Source: Palsa-948 sp964481195 | GTDB lineage: Bacteria; Bacteroidota; Bacteroidia; Palsa-948 | DNA length: 23,439 bases | Direction: 5' to 3' | Assembly (NCBI GenBank): GCA_964481195.1 | Contig: CAYZTB010000046.1 | Location: 1-23,439, forward strand | In this document: positions 1-7,837 of the stretch, in pieces | How the letters are laid out: every line of letters starts with the position of its first letter | Numbering within the stretch: position 1 is the first letter of the stretch | Made by a program: the position numbers and the translations under genes | Notes under the pieces: generated by a model | The model's input: only the letters and a program-made list of their open reading frames with translations | Database searches by the model: none | Told to the model about the DNA's origin: nothing

Positions 1-1
1 G

Positions 2-1084
2 GGAGGCGGCGGGTGCGGCAATAACTGGGGTTGGGGCGGTTATCCTTACTATGGTGGCGGTTACTGGCATGGCTTCAACCATGGTTACAACAACGGCTAC
101 AATAATGGATATTGGAACGGATACTGGAATGGATATAACAATGGTTTAGCAAATAACTACTACTATAATAGTCATGATAATAGCGGTCATTATTATGGCC
201 CTCATACCAACACAGCACATTCAAATGGAAACTCCATAACTCCACATGGTAAAAATTATGAGTCTGCAGAGTTTGCAGGGTTTGTACCGGTAGGTAATAG
301 TGGCAATACTTTTCAAAGTGTACCTAGGCCAGCAGGTCCTAGCACTTCTAATCCAAATGCAGATTTTAACCCTAAAGGATATTCTAGTGCAGACGGTAGC
401 GCAGGAAATCATCCCGGACAAGGAAATGTGGATGCGCCCAATAGCGGTACTATTCAGAGCACTCCTCGTCCTATGAATCCTAGTAGTGGAAATAGTAACA
501 GCGAAAGTAGTGGAGCGCCAAGTAACGGAACTATCCAAAGTACACCACGCCCAGTAAATCCAGGGTTAGGTAATCCTAATGTGCCTAGCGGAAATGTGGA
601 TCATAATTCTAACATGAATAATTTACCATCTCCTAAAAGTTATGATAGCCCAGGCAATAATAACGGAACATATCAGAGCACTCCTCGCCCTGTTAGTCCA
701 AGCGGCAATCCTACTAATAATGATGCGCCTAAAAATTACGATGTACCAAAGAATTACGATGCACCCAAAAATTATAACACGCCTAGAAGTAATGACGAGC
801 CCAAAAACAACGTGACTCCGAGAAGCTACGATGCTCCTAGCCAGAACAATCATTCTACGCCACGTAGTTATGATGCTCCGAAGGGAAATAACCAAAGCAC
901 TCCTCGTAATTATGAAGCTCCAAAAAATAATAACCAAAGCACTCCTCGAGGAAATAACTATAGCGCTCCAAAATCTTCTGGAGGAAATAGCAGCAGCACG
1001 CCACGTAGTTACAGTGCACCACAATCATCTGGAGGCAATTCATCTTCTGGCAGACCCTCAAACGCTGGAAGCAGACCTAGGTAA
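2..1084 (+). CDS. Low-complexity Gly/Tyr/Asn-rich protein with STPR-type repeats (5' end outside window)
   Basis: The frame is open from the first complete codon at position 2 to TAA at 1082-1084, about 360 residues, so the true start lies upstream of the window; the internal GTG at 428 is not a convincing start. The first ~60 visible residues are made of Gly, Tyr, Trp and Asn (NGYWNGYWNGYNNG-like). The rest is Asn/Ser/Pro-rich with two repeat types: four copies of an NGTIQSTPRPVNP-like unit (about 307-336, 449-481, 530-561, 665-700) and many shorter APKNYD / NNQSTPR units up to the C-terminus. No enzyme motif or membrane segment is visible. Composition suggests an extracytoplasmic, disordered protein. 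It sits 38 bp before an outer membrane protein gene on the same strand, so co-transcription is plausible. Function is unknown. The reading frame is secure; the biological role is not. Confidence 0.75.
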   Translation, partial: GGGGCGNNWGWGGYPYYGGGYWHGFNHGYNNGYNNGYWNGYWNGYNNGLANNYYYNSHDNSGHYYGPHTNTAHSNGNSITPHGKNYESAEFAGFVPVGNSGNTFQSVPRPAGPSTSNPNADFNPKGYSSADGSAGNHPGQGNVDAPNSGTIQSTPRPMNPSSGNSNSESSGAPSNGTIQSTPRPVNPGLGNPNVPSGNVDHNSNMNNLPSPKSYDSPGNNNGTYQSTPRPVSPSGNPTNNDAPKNYDVPKNYDAPKNYNTPRSNDEPKNNVTPRSYDAPSQNNHSTPRSYDAPKGNNQSTPRNYEAPKNNNQSTPRGNNYSAPKSSGGNSSSTPRSYSAPQSSGGNSSSGRPSNAGSRPR

Positions 1085-1122
1085 CAATTTCTGAAATTAG
1101 AAATGCATAATATATTTTTAAA

Positions 1123-2595
1123 ATGAAAAGCAAAAAAACCATCGCAACTTTTACCTTCTGTTTAGGATTATTTGCAGCACCGTTTGGCGATAATTTCTCG
1201 TCAAAATTATTTGCACAAAACGAGATTGATGCTTTGCGTTATTCGCAACTTACCTATGGTGGAACAGCTCGTTTTGCTGCAATGGGCGGAGCTTTTGGCT
1301 CATTAGGTGGAGATTTTTCGGTGCTTTCTACCAACCCTGCGGGGTTAGGAATATATAGAAAAAGTGAATTTACTTTTACACCTTCTTTCTTTAATCAAAA
1401 AACAACTTCTAACTTTAAAGGCAATGAGTTGGATGACTATAAGTACAATGTAAATTTTAATAACGCAGGAATTATTTTATCCTATTACGAGCCGGAAACT
1501 ACTAAAGCTTGGAAAGGATTATCGTTTGGATTTGGATATAATAGATTGGCAAATTTCCACAACCGAATTTCAATGTCAGGAAAAAATACGCAGAATTCAC
1601 TTTTAGATATTTATGTAGCAGATGCGCAAGGTTCCGGAGGCGATACCAGTGCGATGGATCCTTTTTCTACACAATTAGCTTTGTCTTCAGGAGCTATTTT
1701 TATGGATACATCTAATGGCGTCTTTTACCACAATATGCAAGGTGCTTATGGTGAGGAGCAAAGTAAGTCTATCACTTCCAGCGGCTCCATGGGCGAAACT
1801 GTTTTTTCATTGGCAGGAAACTATAGCGATAAGTTATACATGGGCGCTACGTTTGGCATCCCTCATATTCGTTATCACGAAGAATCATCGTACATAGAAA
1901 CTGCCGATACCAATGCGTGGAATGGATTTAAATCGTTTGAATTAAATCAGGATTCAAGAACTACAGGAGTTGGATTTAACTTTAAGTTTGGAATGATTTA
2001 TAAGCCAACAGATTGGTTTAGAATTGGGGGTGCGCTGCATACGCCAACTTATTTTGAGATGCACGATGATTGGAGCAGCGATGTAACAGCTAATTTTAGT
2101 AACGCATCTTACTCATCAGAGTCGCCAACTGGTTTGTATGATTATTCTTTAATAACCCCAATGCGTACTATTGGAAGTATTGGTTTCGTAATAATGAAGA
2201 TGGGATTAGTAGGTATTGACTATGAGTTTGTAGATTATCCCTCTGCCACACTTCGCTCTTCTAAATATAAATACATCAATGAGAATAAAGCAATCCGCAA
2301 CAAATATGTTGAAGGGAATAATATTCGATTTGGTACCGAGTGGAGGTTGCAGCCAATGAGTATTCGTGGTGGGATTGCTTATTATAGCAGCCCATTTCAA
2401 CAAGATGGTTCAGGCTCAAGAATTGATTACTCAGCCGGTATCGGATTTCGAGAAGACAACTTTTTTCTTGATTTTGCTTTTGTGCTTTCTCAAACAAAAG
2501 ACAACTATTTTTTTTACGATGCTACAAAAATTTCTCCTTCGGTTAATGAATCCAGAAGCTCAAGCATCTTAATGACGCTTGGATTTAAGTTTTAA
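1123..2595 (+). CDS. FadL/OmpP1/TodX-like outer membrane transport protein
   Basis: 490 residues. An N-terminal signal peptide is visible (basic MKSKK start, hydrophobic stretch, likely cleavage after LFA near residue 31). The mature N-terminus contains a Gly-rich segment with GAFGSLGGD and NPAGLG (about residues 56-76), characteristic of the FadL/OmpP1 family and of Bacteroidota proteins often labelled 'hemin receptor'. The rest alternates aromatic and polar residues in beta-strand fashion and ends with an aromatic residue after MTLGFK, typical of an outer membrane barrel. The family moves hydrophobic compounds across the outer membrane; the real substrate cannot be read here, and haem is only an inherited label. 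It follows the repeat-rich protein by 38 bp and is closed by a strong terminator. Confidence 0.85.
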   Translation: MKSKKTIATFTFCLGLFAAPFGDNFSSKLFAQNEIDALRYSQLTYGGTARFAAMGGAFGSLGGDFSVLSTNPAGLGIYRKSEFTFTPSFFNQKTTSNFKGNELDDYKYNVNFNNAGIILSYYEPETTKAWKGLSFGFGYNRLANFHNRISMSGKNTQNSLLDIYVADAQGSGGDTSAMDPFSTQLALSSGAIFMDTSNGVFYHNMQGAYGEEQSKSITSSGSMGETVFSLAGNYSDKLYMGATFGIPHIRYHEESSYIETADTNAWNGFKSFELNQDSRTTGVGFNFKFGMIYKPTDWFRIGGALHTPTYFEMHDDWSSDVTANFSNASYSSESPTGLYDYSLITPMRTIGSIGFVIMKMGLVGIDYEFVDYPSATLRSSKYKYINENKAIRNKYVEGNNIRFGTEWRLQPMSIRGGIAYYSSPFQQDGSGSRIDYSAGIGFREDNFFLDFAFVLSQTKDNYFFYDATKISPSVNESRSSSILMTLGFKF

Positions 2596-2615
2596 TTATT
2601 TAAATAGTATAAAAC

Positions 2616-2650
2616 AAAAAAGGGTAACAAATTTTGTTACCCTTTTTTTT
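2616..2650. terminator. Bidirectional intrinsic terminator
   Basis: A near-perfect inverted repeat: GGGTAACAAA (2622-2631) pairs with TTTGTTACCC (2633-2642). Six A residues precede it and eight T residues follow it, so it can terminate in both directions. It lies between the convergent outer membrane protein gene (+) and lipoprotein gene (-). Confidence 0.9.
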
Positions 2651-2663
2651 GAGGTCGTGTCCA

Positions 2664-3215
2664 TTAAGCATCCACCTTAGCCGGTGCTTTAATACGTACA
2701 GATTTTGCAGCATCTAACATCTGCATGATTGCTTTCTCGGAAAAAATTTCTCCTTCTACATCACGCACAATAAAAGATTTACCGCCATCTTTTACAATTG
2801 TGTAAAAGCGAAACTCGGGCTCCATGCCTTCTATTTGCCATTCCCAAACCAAAACGTTTGGCTCGTCAACAACATATTTAATAAATTTTCTGATGTCATC
2901 GTTTGTAGCATCTTGTTTCATTAATGCGATATCTCCTTCTCCTTCAATAACCGTAATTTGAAAGTTCATACCCACTTTTATATCTGCACCTCCTAAAGGA
3001 TTTTCTGTTACTTCCATAGGAGCAACAGTCGAGTCAGGCGCGTTCACCAAAGCTTGCATTCCATATGGGCTAAGATCTACAGCAACCATTCCGGCAGGTA
3101 TATTCGCGCTGGAAGAGTCGGCTTTACCTCCGCTTCCGCAACTAGTTAGTGTAAAGAAAGAAATGCTCAAAGCAAATAATAAAAATGTGTTCAATAAGTT
3201 CTTTTTTGTTGTCAT
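2664..3215 (-). CDS. Lipoprotein of unknown function
   Basis: 183 residues. It starts MTTKKNLLNT, has a hydrophobic h-region, and a lipobox LTSC with the lipidated Cys at residue 26, followed by GSGGK and a Ser-rich tether, so export and lipid anchoring are well supported. The mature part is acidic and mixed alpha/beta in appearance, with a VLVWEWQIEG segment near residue 126 and no catalytic motif I recognise. It is transcribed convergently with the FadL-like gene and divergently from the epimerase gene. A TTTG-N18-TAACTTTG promoter (3285-3256, minus strand) lies 41 bp upstream of the start. I cannot assign a family. Confidence 0.8.
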   Translation of the reverse strand: MTTKKNLLNTFLLFALSISFFTLTSCGSGGKADSSSANIPAGMVAVDLSPYGMQALVNAPDSTVAPMEVTENPLGGADIKVGMNFQITVIEGEGDIALMKQDATNDDIRKFIKYVVDEPNVLVWEWQIEGMEPEFRFYTIVKDGGKSFIVRDVEGEIFSEKAIMQMLDAAKSVRIKAPAKVDA

Positions 3216-3255
3216 TGTGTTCAGTATGTTAAATATTGTTGTTTTTTTGTGAATA

Positions 3256-3285
3256 CAAAGTTACAGGAATTTTTATAACAGCAAA
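3256..3285 (-). promoter_or_regulatory. Bacteroidota-type promoter for the lipoprotein gene
   Basis: On the minus strand TTTG (3285-3282), an 18-base spacer and TAACTTTG (3263-3256) match the Bacteroidota -33 TTTG / -7 TAnnTTTG consensus. It is 41 bp upstream of the lipoprotein start at 3215. It touches the start of the divergent epimerase gene. Confidence 0.6.
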
Positions 3286-4320
3286 TTGAAGCTCTCTTAC
3301 ACACCACAGCTATTAAAGTTTAAGCGACCCTTTGCCATTGCGCATGGCATTCGTGATTCCACTCCGGTTGTTTTTACTCAAATAAAACATGATGGATTTT
3401 CTGGTTATGGCGAAGCGTCTATGCCTCCGTATGTTGGCGAGAATCACGAGACAGCTCTACGCTTTTTAAATAAAGCAAAAAATGTCATTGAAGAATTTTT
3501 GCCTAACGATTCGTTGGATAGTATTCTTAAAAAAATTGATTTGATCTCGGATGGAAACACCGCTGCCAAGGCCAGTATTGATATTGCCCTGCATGATTTG
3601 ATTGGTAAAATAAATAATACAGCATGTCATAATTTGTTTGCAACGGAAAATGCAAAATCTTTTTTCACAGCATTTACAATTCCTATGGACAATCCGCAAG
3701 GAATAAAAGAGCGCATTGAAGAAGCCAAAGAGTATAAGCTGCTAAAAGTAAAGCTGGGTTCTGTAGATGATAAAAAAATAATTTCTGAAATCCGAAAAAA
3801 CACTTCTACAGAATTAATTGTGGATGCCAACGAAGCGTGGTCTGATAAAAATATTGCTCTTGAAATGATTCAGTGGTTACATGAAAATAATGTCACGTTA
3901 ATTGAGCAACCAATGCCGAAGGAGCAACGCAATGATATTGCTTGGCTAACCGATAAAAGCCCCATGCCAATTATTGCAGATGAAGGGGTACAACGACTTT
4001 CCGATATTGAAAAAGCACGAGGAGTTTATTCCGGAATAAATATTAAGCTCATGAAGTGTACGGGTTTGCACGAAGCAAAAAAAATGATTGATTTAGCCAG
4101 AAGCTATGATATGAAAATAATGATTGGCTGTATGTCCGAATCTTCTTGCGGTGCATCTGCCGCTGCACAAATTGCTCCCTTGGTGGACTGGGTAGATTTG
4201 GATGGACCACTCCTTATTAAGAATGATTTTTTTGAAGGAATAAAATTTTCAGCTGGACAGATCCTTTTGAGTGAACTGCCGGGAATTGGAGTGGAGCCCA
4301 TTGCAAACCTCTTTAAATAA
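3286..4320 (+). CDS. Dipeptide epimerase (enolase superfamily, L-Ala-D/L-Glu epimerase-like)
   Basis: 344 residues, beginning at TTG; no in-frame ATG occurs between the upstream TGA (3250-3252) and this codon. The enolase-superfamily catalytic set is present: KVK at 154-156, metal ligands D180 (DANEAW), E207 (EQPMP) and D232 (ADEG), and K254 in NIKLMK. A DLD motif (D304, D306) near the C-terminus matches the DxD that binds the dipeptide amino group in characterised Ala-Glu epimerases. Such enzymes epimerise dipeptides, often derived from murein peptides during recycling. The segment after K254 reads MKCTG, unlike the usual DKTGG-type segment, so specificity may differ. It is flanked by unrelated genes on the opposite strand, and a terminator follows immediately. 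Confidence 0.85.
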   Translation: MKLSYTPQLLKFKRPFAIAHGIRDSTPVVFTQIKHDGFSGYGEASMPPYVGENHETALRFLNKAKNVIEEFLPNDSLDSILKKIDLISDGNTAAKASIDIALHDLIGKINNTACHNLFATENAKSFFTAFTIPMDNPQGIKERIEEAKEYKLLKVKLGSVDDKKIISEIRKNTSTELIVDANEAWSDKNIALEMIQWLHENNVTLIEQPMPKEQRNDIAWLTDKSPMPIIADEGVQRLSDIEKARGVYSGINIKLMKCTGLHEAKKMIDLARSYDMKIMIGCMSESSCGASAAAQIAPLVDWVDLDGPLLIKNDFFEGIKFSAGQILLSELPGIGVEPIANLFK

Positions 4321-4349
4321 AAAATGCTGACGGTGAGGTCAGCATTTTT
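4321..4349. terminator. Bidirectional intrinsic terminator
   Basis: ATGCTGAC (4324-4331) pairs perfectly with GTCAGCAT (4338-4345) around a six-base loop. A residues lie on the left and T residues on the right. It sits between the convergent epimerase (+) and cupredoxin (-) genes. Confidence 0.85.
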
Positions 4350-4365
4350 ACAGCGCAATTAGAAA

Positions 4366-4959
4366 TTAATTTTTTACGATCTTTTTGGTCTCCACCACCA
4401 CCCCTTCTCTTAATATGCAATAAAAGTAAACCCCATCTGTGAGGTCAGCAAGATTCACTTCTGTTTTGGTCATTCCACCCTGTAAGCCAATGGTTTTAAT
4501 TTTTTCACCAACCATGTTGTAAAATGCGATCATATCCCCGTTGGTAGTTTCAATAGTAAGTTTGCTTGAGAAGGGAATAGGATAAGCAGCCGAATAATAG
4601 TTATTGTTTACGGAGGGAACGCCATTGGGACAGGTAACGGTAATTGTTCCTTTCATTCCCATCGAGACATGAAAGGTACATTGGTAAGAATATGTTCCAG
4701 GAACAGTCAGTACAATGGAGTAGGTAGCGGAAGTTGCATTCAAGGAAGCATTCCATGCTGTTGCACCACTCGGAACACTTGTAGAAGTAGTGGTATGCGA
4801 TTCGTTGAGATTGGTCAGCGCCCATATAATAGTGTCGTTGCACTTGGCAGTGGTTGCAGCAGGAAAAAAAGAGGAAGTCAGGGCTCCTATATAGTGGGTG
4901 GTTGCTTTGGACAAAGAAGTAAGCAGAACGAAAGCAAAAATGATGTAAAGCTTTTTCAT
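4366..4959 (-). CDS. Secreted plastocyanin-like cupredoxin with type IX secretion sorting domain
   Basis: 197 residues from the ATG at 4959 (MKKLYIIFAF), giving a typical signal peptide ending near LSKA. The frame stays open up to 5004, but a TACCTTTG promoter element (5001-4994) lies inside that extension, so the shorter start is preferred. Residues ~20-110 form a cupredoxin domain with candidate copper ligands H55, C94, H97 and M102; the C-x2-H-x4-M spacing is the same as in plastocyanin. Residues ~125-197 form a type A T9SS C-terminal sorting domain (YPIPFSSKLTI, then a GVYFYCI strand and a VVETKKIVK end). The protein is therefore probably exported by Sec, passed over the outer membrane by T9SS and anchored or released. 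An electron-transfer role is inferred from the fold; the partner is unknown. Confidence 0.87.
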   Translation of the reverse strand: MKKLYIIFAFVLLTSLSKATTHYIGALTSSFFPAATTAKCNDTIIWALTNLNESHTTTSTSVPSGATAWNASLNATSATYSIVLTVPGTYSYQCTFHVSMGMKGTITVTCPNGVPSVNNNYYSAAYPIPFSSKLTIETTNGDMIAFYNMVGEKIKTIGLQGGMTKTEVNLADLTDGVYFYCILREGVVVETKKIVKN

Positions 4960-4993
4960 GGGTTTAAATGAGGTAAGCTGTTGTTTACACAGA

Positions 4994-5001
4994 CAAAGGT
5001 A
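4994..5001 (-). promoter_or_regulatory. TAnnTTTG -7 element for the cupredoxin gene
   Basis: TACCTTTG reads on the minus strand, 35 bp upstream of the ATG at 4959. I see no clear -33 element. It is useful because it argues for the 4959 start over the longer frame to 5004. Confidence 0.5.
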
Positions 5002-5007
5002 CACATA

Positions 5008-5733
5008 TCAAGCGAACACCTGCTCTAAAATTTTATGCGATACGATGTTGTTCATGTTTGATTGATGCAAGCTGTAGAAGCGCAACAAAATATCGAGCAA
5101 TTCCTTTTTTTCACTGGCTGATAAAATTAGCCTTTCCATCGTATAGTAGTTGTTGGTTAGTAATTTATTTAGAAGCAGGCATTTTTCATTTTCTAAAAAA
5201 TCAGGATGCATCGGTTCCGTTTGAGTAAATAAACCATCCTGCATGTCAAAAAAAGTTTTTTCGTTTATATATTTTCCCTGAGGATAAAAACCTAAAAAAC
5301 GTGATAGCCGCACCAGAAAAACTAAATAAAAATTTGAAAATTGTTTTTCAGCAGTCTCTAATGCAGTTAGCGACTCATGTAAAAAATTAAATAATTCTAT
5401 ATTTACTTCATCATCTTGTAGGCATTTAATAAGCACTTCATTTAGAAAAAATAAAATAGATGTTTTAGCAGGGTCTGCAGAGATAGAAACAAAATGAGTT
5501 TCTATGGTTGCTTCTTTTAGAATTTGTAAATTCTTTTTTTCTTTTTTGTAAATTGACAAATCTAACATGGAAAGAGGACCGAATAAATTTGCTTTGATGG
5601 AAGCATTTTTCCGTTTGGCGCCTTTCACTAAAAAACTTAGCACGCCAAAATCTTCGGTGTAAATCTTTACAATTACGCTGGTGTCGGAGTAGGACGTGCT
5701 ACGAAGAACTATGCCTCTGGTTTTTTCAAGCAT
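5008..5733 (-). CDS. recO: DNA repair protein RecO
   Basis: 241 residues, the usual RecO length. The N-terminus (MLEKTRGIVLRSTSYSDTS) and the following KIYTEDFGVLSFLVKGAKRK stretch are the recognisable OB-fold part of RecO, with the usual basic segment. The rest is helical and hydrophobic, including the FYLVFLVRLSRFLGFYP segment typical of the family. RecO works with RecR and RecF in loading RecA onto SSB-coated DNA during gap repair. No recR or recF is in the window. It is followed by the cupredoxin gene on the same strand, which has its own promoter signal. The start ATG at 5733 lies 79 bp downstream of the fabH stop. Confidence 0.93.
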   Translation of the reverse strand: MLEKTRGIVLRSTSYSDTSVIVKIYTEDFGVLSFLVKGAKRKNASIKANLFGPLSMLDLSIYKKEKKNLQILKEATIETHFVSISADPAKTSILFFLNEVLIKCLQDDEVNIELFNFLHESLTALETAEKQFSNFYLVFLVRLSRFLGFYPQGKYINEKTFFDMQDGLFTQTEPMHPDFLENEKCLLLNKLLTNNYYTMERLILSASEKKELLDILLRFYSLHQSNMNNIVSHKILEQVFA

Positions 5734-5812
5734 TAAGAGATAATTACAATCGGAAAATTACAAAATTGAATGGCAGGCAGTAGAGTAGGATTTTTTGCTA
5801 ATTGCAGATTGC

Positions 5813-6808
5813 TTACTGACTATCGTATGCCCATTTCAAATAAATGGCGCCCCAAGTAAATCCACCACCAAATGCGGCAAGAACAATGTTATCGCCTTTC
5901 TTCATTTGCTTTTCATAATCCCACAAGCATAGCGGAATAGTTCCTGAGGTGGTATTTCCGTAGCGTTGAATATTTAACATCACTTTATCAGAGCTAACGC
6001 CCATGCGATTGGCAGTAGCGTCAATGATTCTTTTGTTAGCTTGATGTGGAACCAGCCAAGCAACATCATCGCCTTTTAAATTATTACGCTCCATTATTTC
6101 GGCAGAAACATCGGCCATTCCTTTTACGGCAAATTTGAAAACTGTTTGACCTTCCTGAAATATAAAGTGATCCAATTTCGCTACTGATCTAAGGGTAGGA
6201 GGCTGGACGGATCCACCACCTTGCTGATACAAAAACTTTTTCCCGCTGCCATCTGTTCTTAAAATAGAGTCAATTATTCCCAATCCATCTGTATTGGCTT
6301 CCAATAAAACTGCACCGGCCCCATCACCAAAAATGATGCAGGTAGAACGATCGTTGTAATCTATGATAGAGGACATTTTGTCTGCTCCAACTACAATAAC
6401 TTTTTTGCACCTGCCTGTTTCAATAAACTGTGCACCCGTTATGAGCGAAAAGAGAAAACCAGAGCAGGCTGCCGAAATATCATATCCCCAGGCATTTTTT
6501 GCTCCTATCTTATCGCAAATAATATTTGAAGTAGATGGGAAGATATGATCGGGAGTAACGGTGCCCACAATAATCATATCAATTTCTAGCGGATCAATAT
6601 TTTTTTTCTTTAAGAGTCCTTTGATAGCTTCCACCGCCATATCGGAAGTACCCAATCCTTTGCCCTTTAGTATTCTGCGCTCTTTAACTCCTGTGCGGGA
6701 TTCAATCCACTCGCTGTTTGTATCCACCATGGTTTCCAACACTTCGTTAGATAACACAAAATCGGGAACAAAGCCCTGAACTCCTGTAATGGCTGCTGTA
6801 ATTTTCAC
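5813..6808 (-). CDS. fabH: Beta-ketoacyl-ACP synthase III
   Basis: 331 residues. The KAS III catalytic triad is complete: C115 in SAACSGF, H255 in VPHQANKR and N285 in YGNTTSGT. The N-terminus carries the usual NSEWIESRTGVKERR segment and the C-terminus the AFGGGFTWGA motif. FabH condenses a short acyl-CoA with malonyl-ACP and starts type II fatty-acid synthesis in the cytoplasm. It lies directly downstream of plsX (73 bp gap, same strand), the conserved gene order in many bacteria, so the two are likely co-transcribed. Acyl-CoA preference (straight or branched) cannot be read from the sequence. Confidence 0.95.
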   Translation of the reverse strand: MKITAAITGVQGFVPDFVLSNEVLETMVDTNSEWIESRTGVKERRILKGKGLGTSDMAVEAIKGLLKKKNIDPLEIDMIIVGTVTPDHIFPSTSNIICDKIGAKNAWGYDISAACSGFLFSLITGAQFIETGRCKKVIVVGADKMSSIIDYNDRSTCIIFGDGAGAVLLEANTDGLGIIDSILRTDGSGKKFLYQQGGGSVQPPTLRSVAKLDHFIFQEGQTVFKFAVKGMADVSAEIMERNNLKGDDVAWLVPHQANKRIIDATANRMGVSSDKVMLNIQRYGNTTSGTIPLCLWDYEKQMKKGDNIVLAAFGGGFTWGAIYLKWAYDSQ

Positions 6809-6881
6809 AAAATAAATTTAGTAATGATAATTACGAATATACAAAACTTGCGGAAGAGGAATAGAAGCGGAAGAGAAATGG

Positions 6882-7826
6882 TTAAACGTATTCCAAAACG
6901 TTTTTAATTTTTTCAGCTAAATTAGATTCAGCAACATTTTTGGCAAGCATCACCATGTTTTTTATTGCTACTGCGTTAGAAATACCATGACCAACAACCA
7001 CTGCGCCATTCACACCTAAAATGGGACTACCACCGTGTATTTCGTAGTTGAATTTTTGTACAACCGGATCCAGATTGCCATGCTTCTTTAAAAGTTCGTA
7101 AATAGATTCAGCTTGCTTGATGATCACATTGCCGGTAAAGCCCTCGCATACTATTACATCGGCTTTTTCATTAAATAAATCGTTGCCTTCAATGTTTCCA
7201 ATAAAATTAAATTGCTTAGTAGATTTCATTATTTCGTAAGCCGATTGAGAAACCAAATTTCCTTTTCCTTCTTCCTCACCTAAATTCATTAAGCCAACTT
7301 TTGGATTTTTTATTCCGTATACGTTTTCAGCATATACCGATCCTAATATTCCAAATTGATATAACACATCGGGCTTGCAATCAGCATTTGCTCCAACGTC
7401 AAGCAGCACTCCCATTTTTCCATTTTCTTTTGGAACCATAGATGTTAGGCACGGGCGAATAACACCTGGAATAGTTCTTACAGAGTACATGGAGCCCACT
7501 AACATGGCGCCCGTATTTCCTGCACTGGCAAATGCATTTATTTTTTTTTCCACCAATAGGCGAAAGCCAATTCCAATACTTGATTTAGGCTTTTGTGTAA
7601 ATGCTTTGATGGGAGATTCTGCCATGCCAATAACATCGGGAGCATGTACAATCTCGTATTTTTCTTTTGGAGCGTCAAGACCTGAAAGTTCAGCTTCAAT
7701 TTTTTCTTTATCACCAATAAGTACTAATGAGGTTTCCCTGTCTAGTTCTTTCATAGCCAAAACAGCGCCTGTTACAGCTGCTTTAGGTGCGAAATCGCCT
7801 CCCATTACATCAAGTCCGATTCTCAT
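6882..7826 (-). CDS. plsX: Phosphate acyltransferase PlsX
   Basis: 314 residues with the PlsX signature N-terminus (GLDVMGGDFAP) and conserved segments SAGNTGAML and VCEGFTGNV. PlsX makes acyl-phosphate from acyl-ACP for PlsY in the first step of phosphatidic acid synthesis; it is a peripheral membrane protein. It sits between rpmF and fabH, as in the yceD-rpmF-plsX-fabH cluster of many bacteria. The gap to rpmF (about 109 bp) is filled by a palindromic repeat, so co-transcription across it is possible but could be modulated by the hairpins. Confidence 0.95.
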   Translation of the reverse strand: MRIGLDVMGGDFAPKAAVTGAVLAMKELDRETSLVLIGDKEKIEAELSGLDAPKEKYEIVHAPDVIGMAESPIKAFTQKPKSSIGIGFRLLVEKKINAFASAGNTGAMLVGSMYSVRTIPGVIRPCLTSMVPKENGKMGVLLDVGANADCKPDVLYQFGILGSVYAENVYGIKNPKVGLMNLGEEEGKGNLVSQSAYEIMKSTKQFNFIGNIEGNDLFNEKADVIVCEGFTGNVIIKQAESIYELLKKHGNLDPVVQKFNYEIHGGSPILGVNGAVVVGHGISNAVAIKNMVMLAKNVAESNLAEKIKNVLEYV

Positions 7827-7837
7827 ATATGTAGTTT

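Noticed and set aside
623..1024. 133-codon open frame on the minus strand opposite the repeat-rich gene
   Set aside because: It mirrors the repetitive plus-strand codons; the predicted product is low-complexity Arg/Ile/Ser sequence with no start signal. It is a shadow of the real gene.
4960..5004. Extension of the cupredoxin gene to an upstream start
   Set aside because: The extra 15 residues spoil the signal peptide, and a TACCTTTG promoter element lies inside them.
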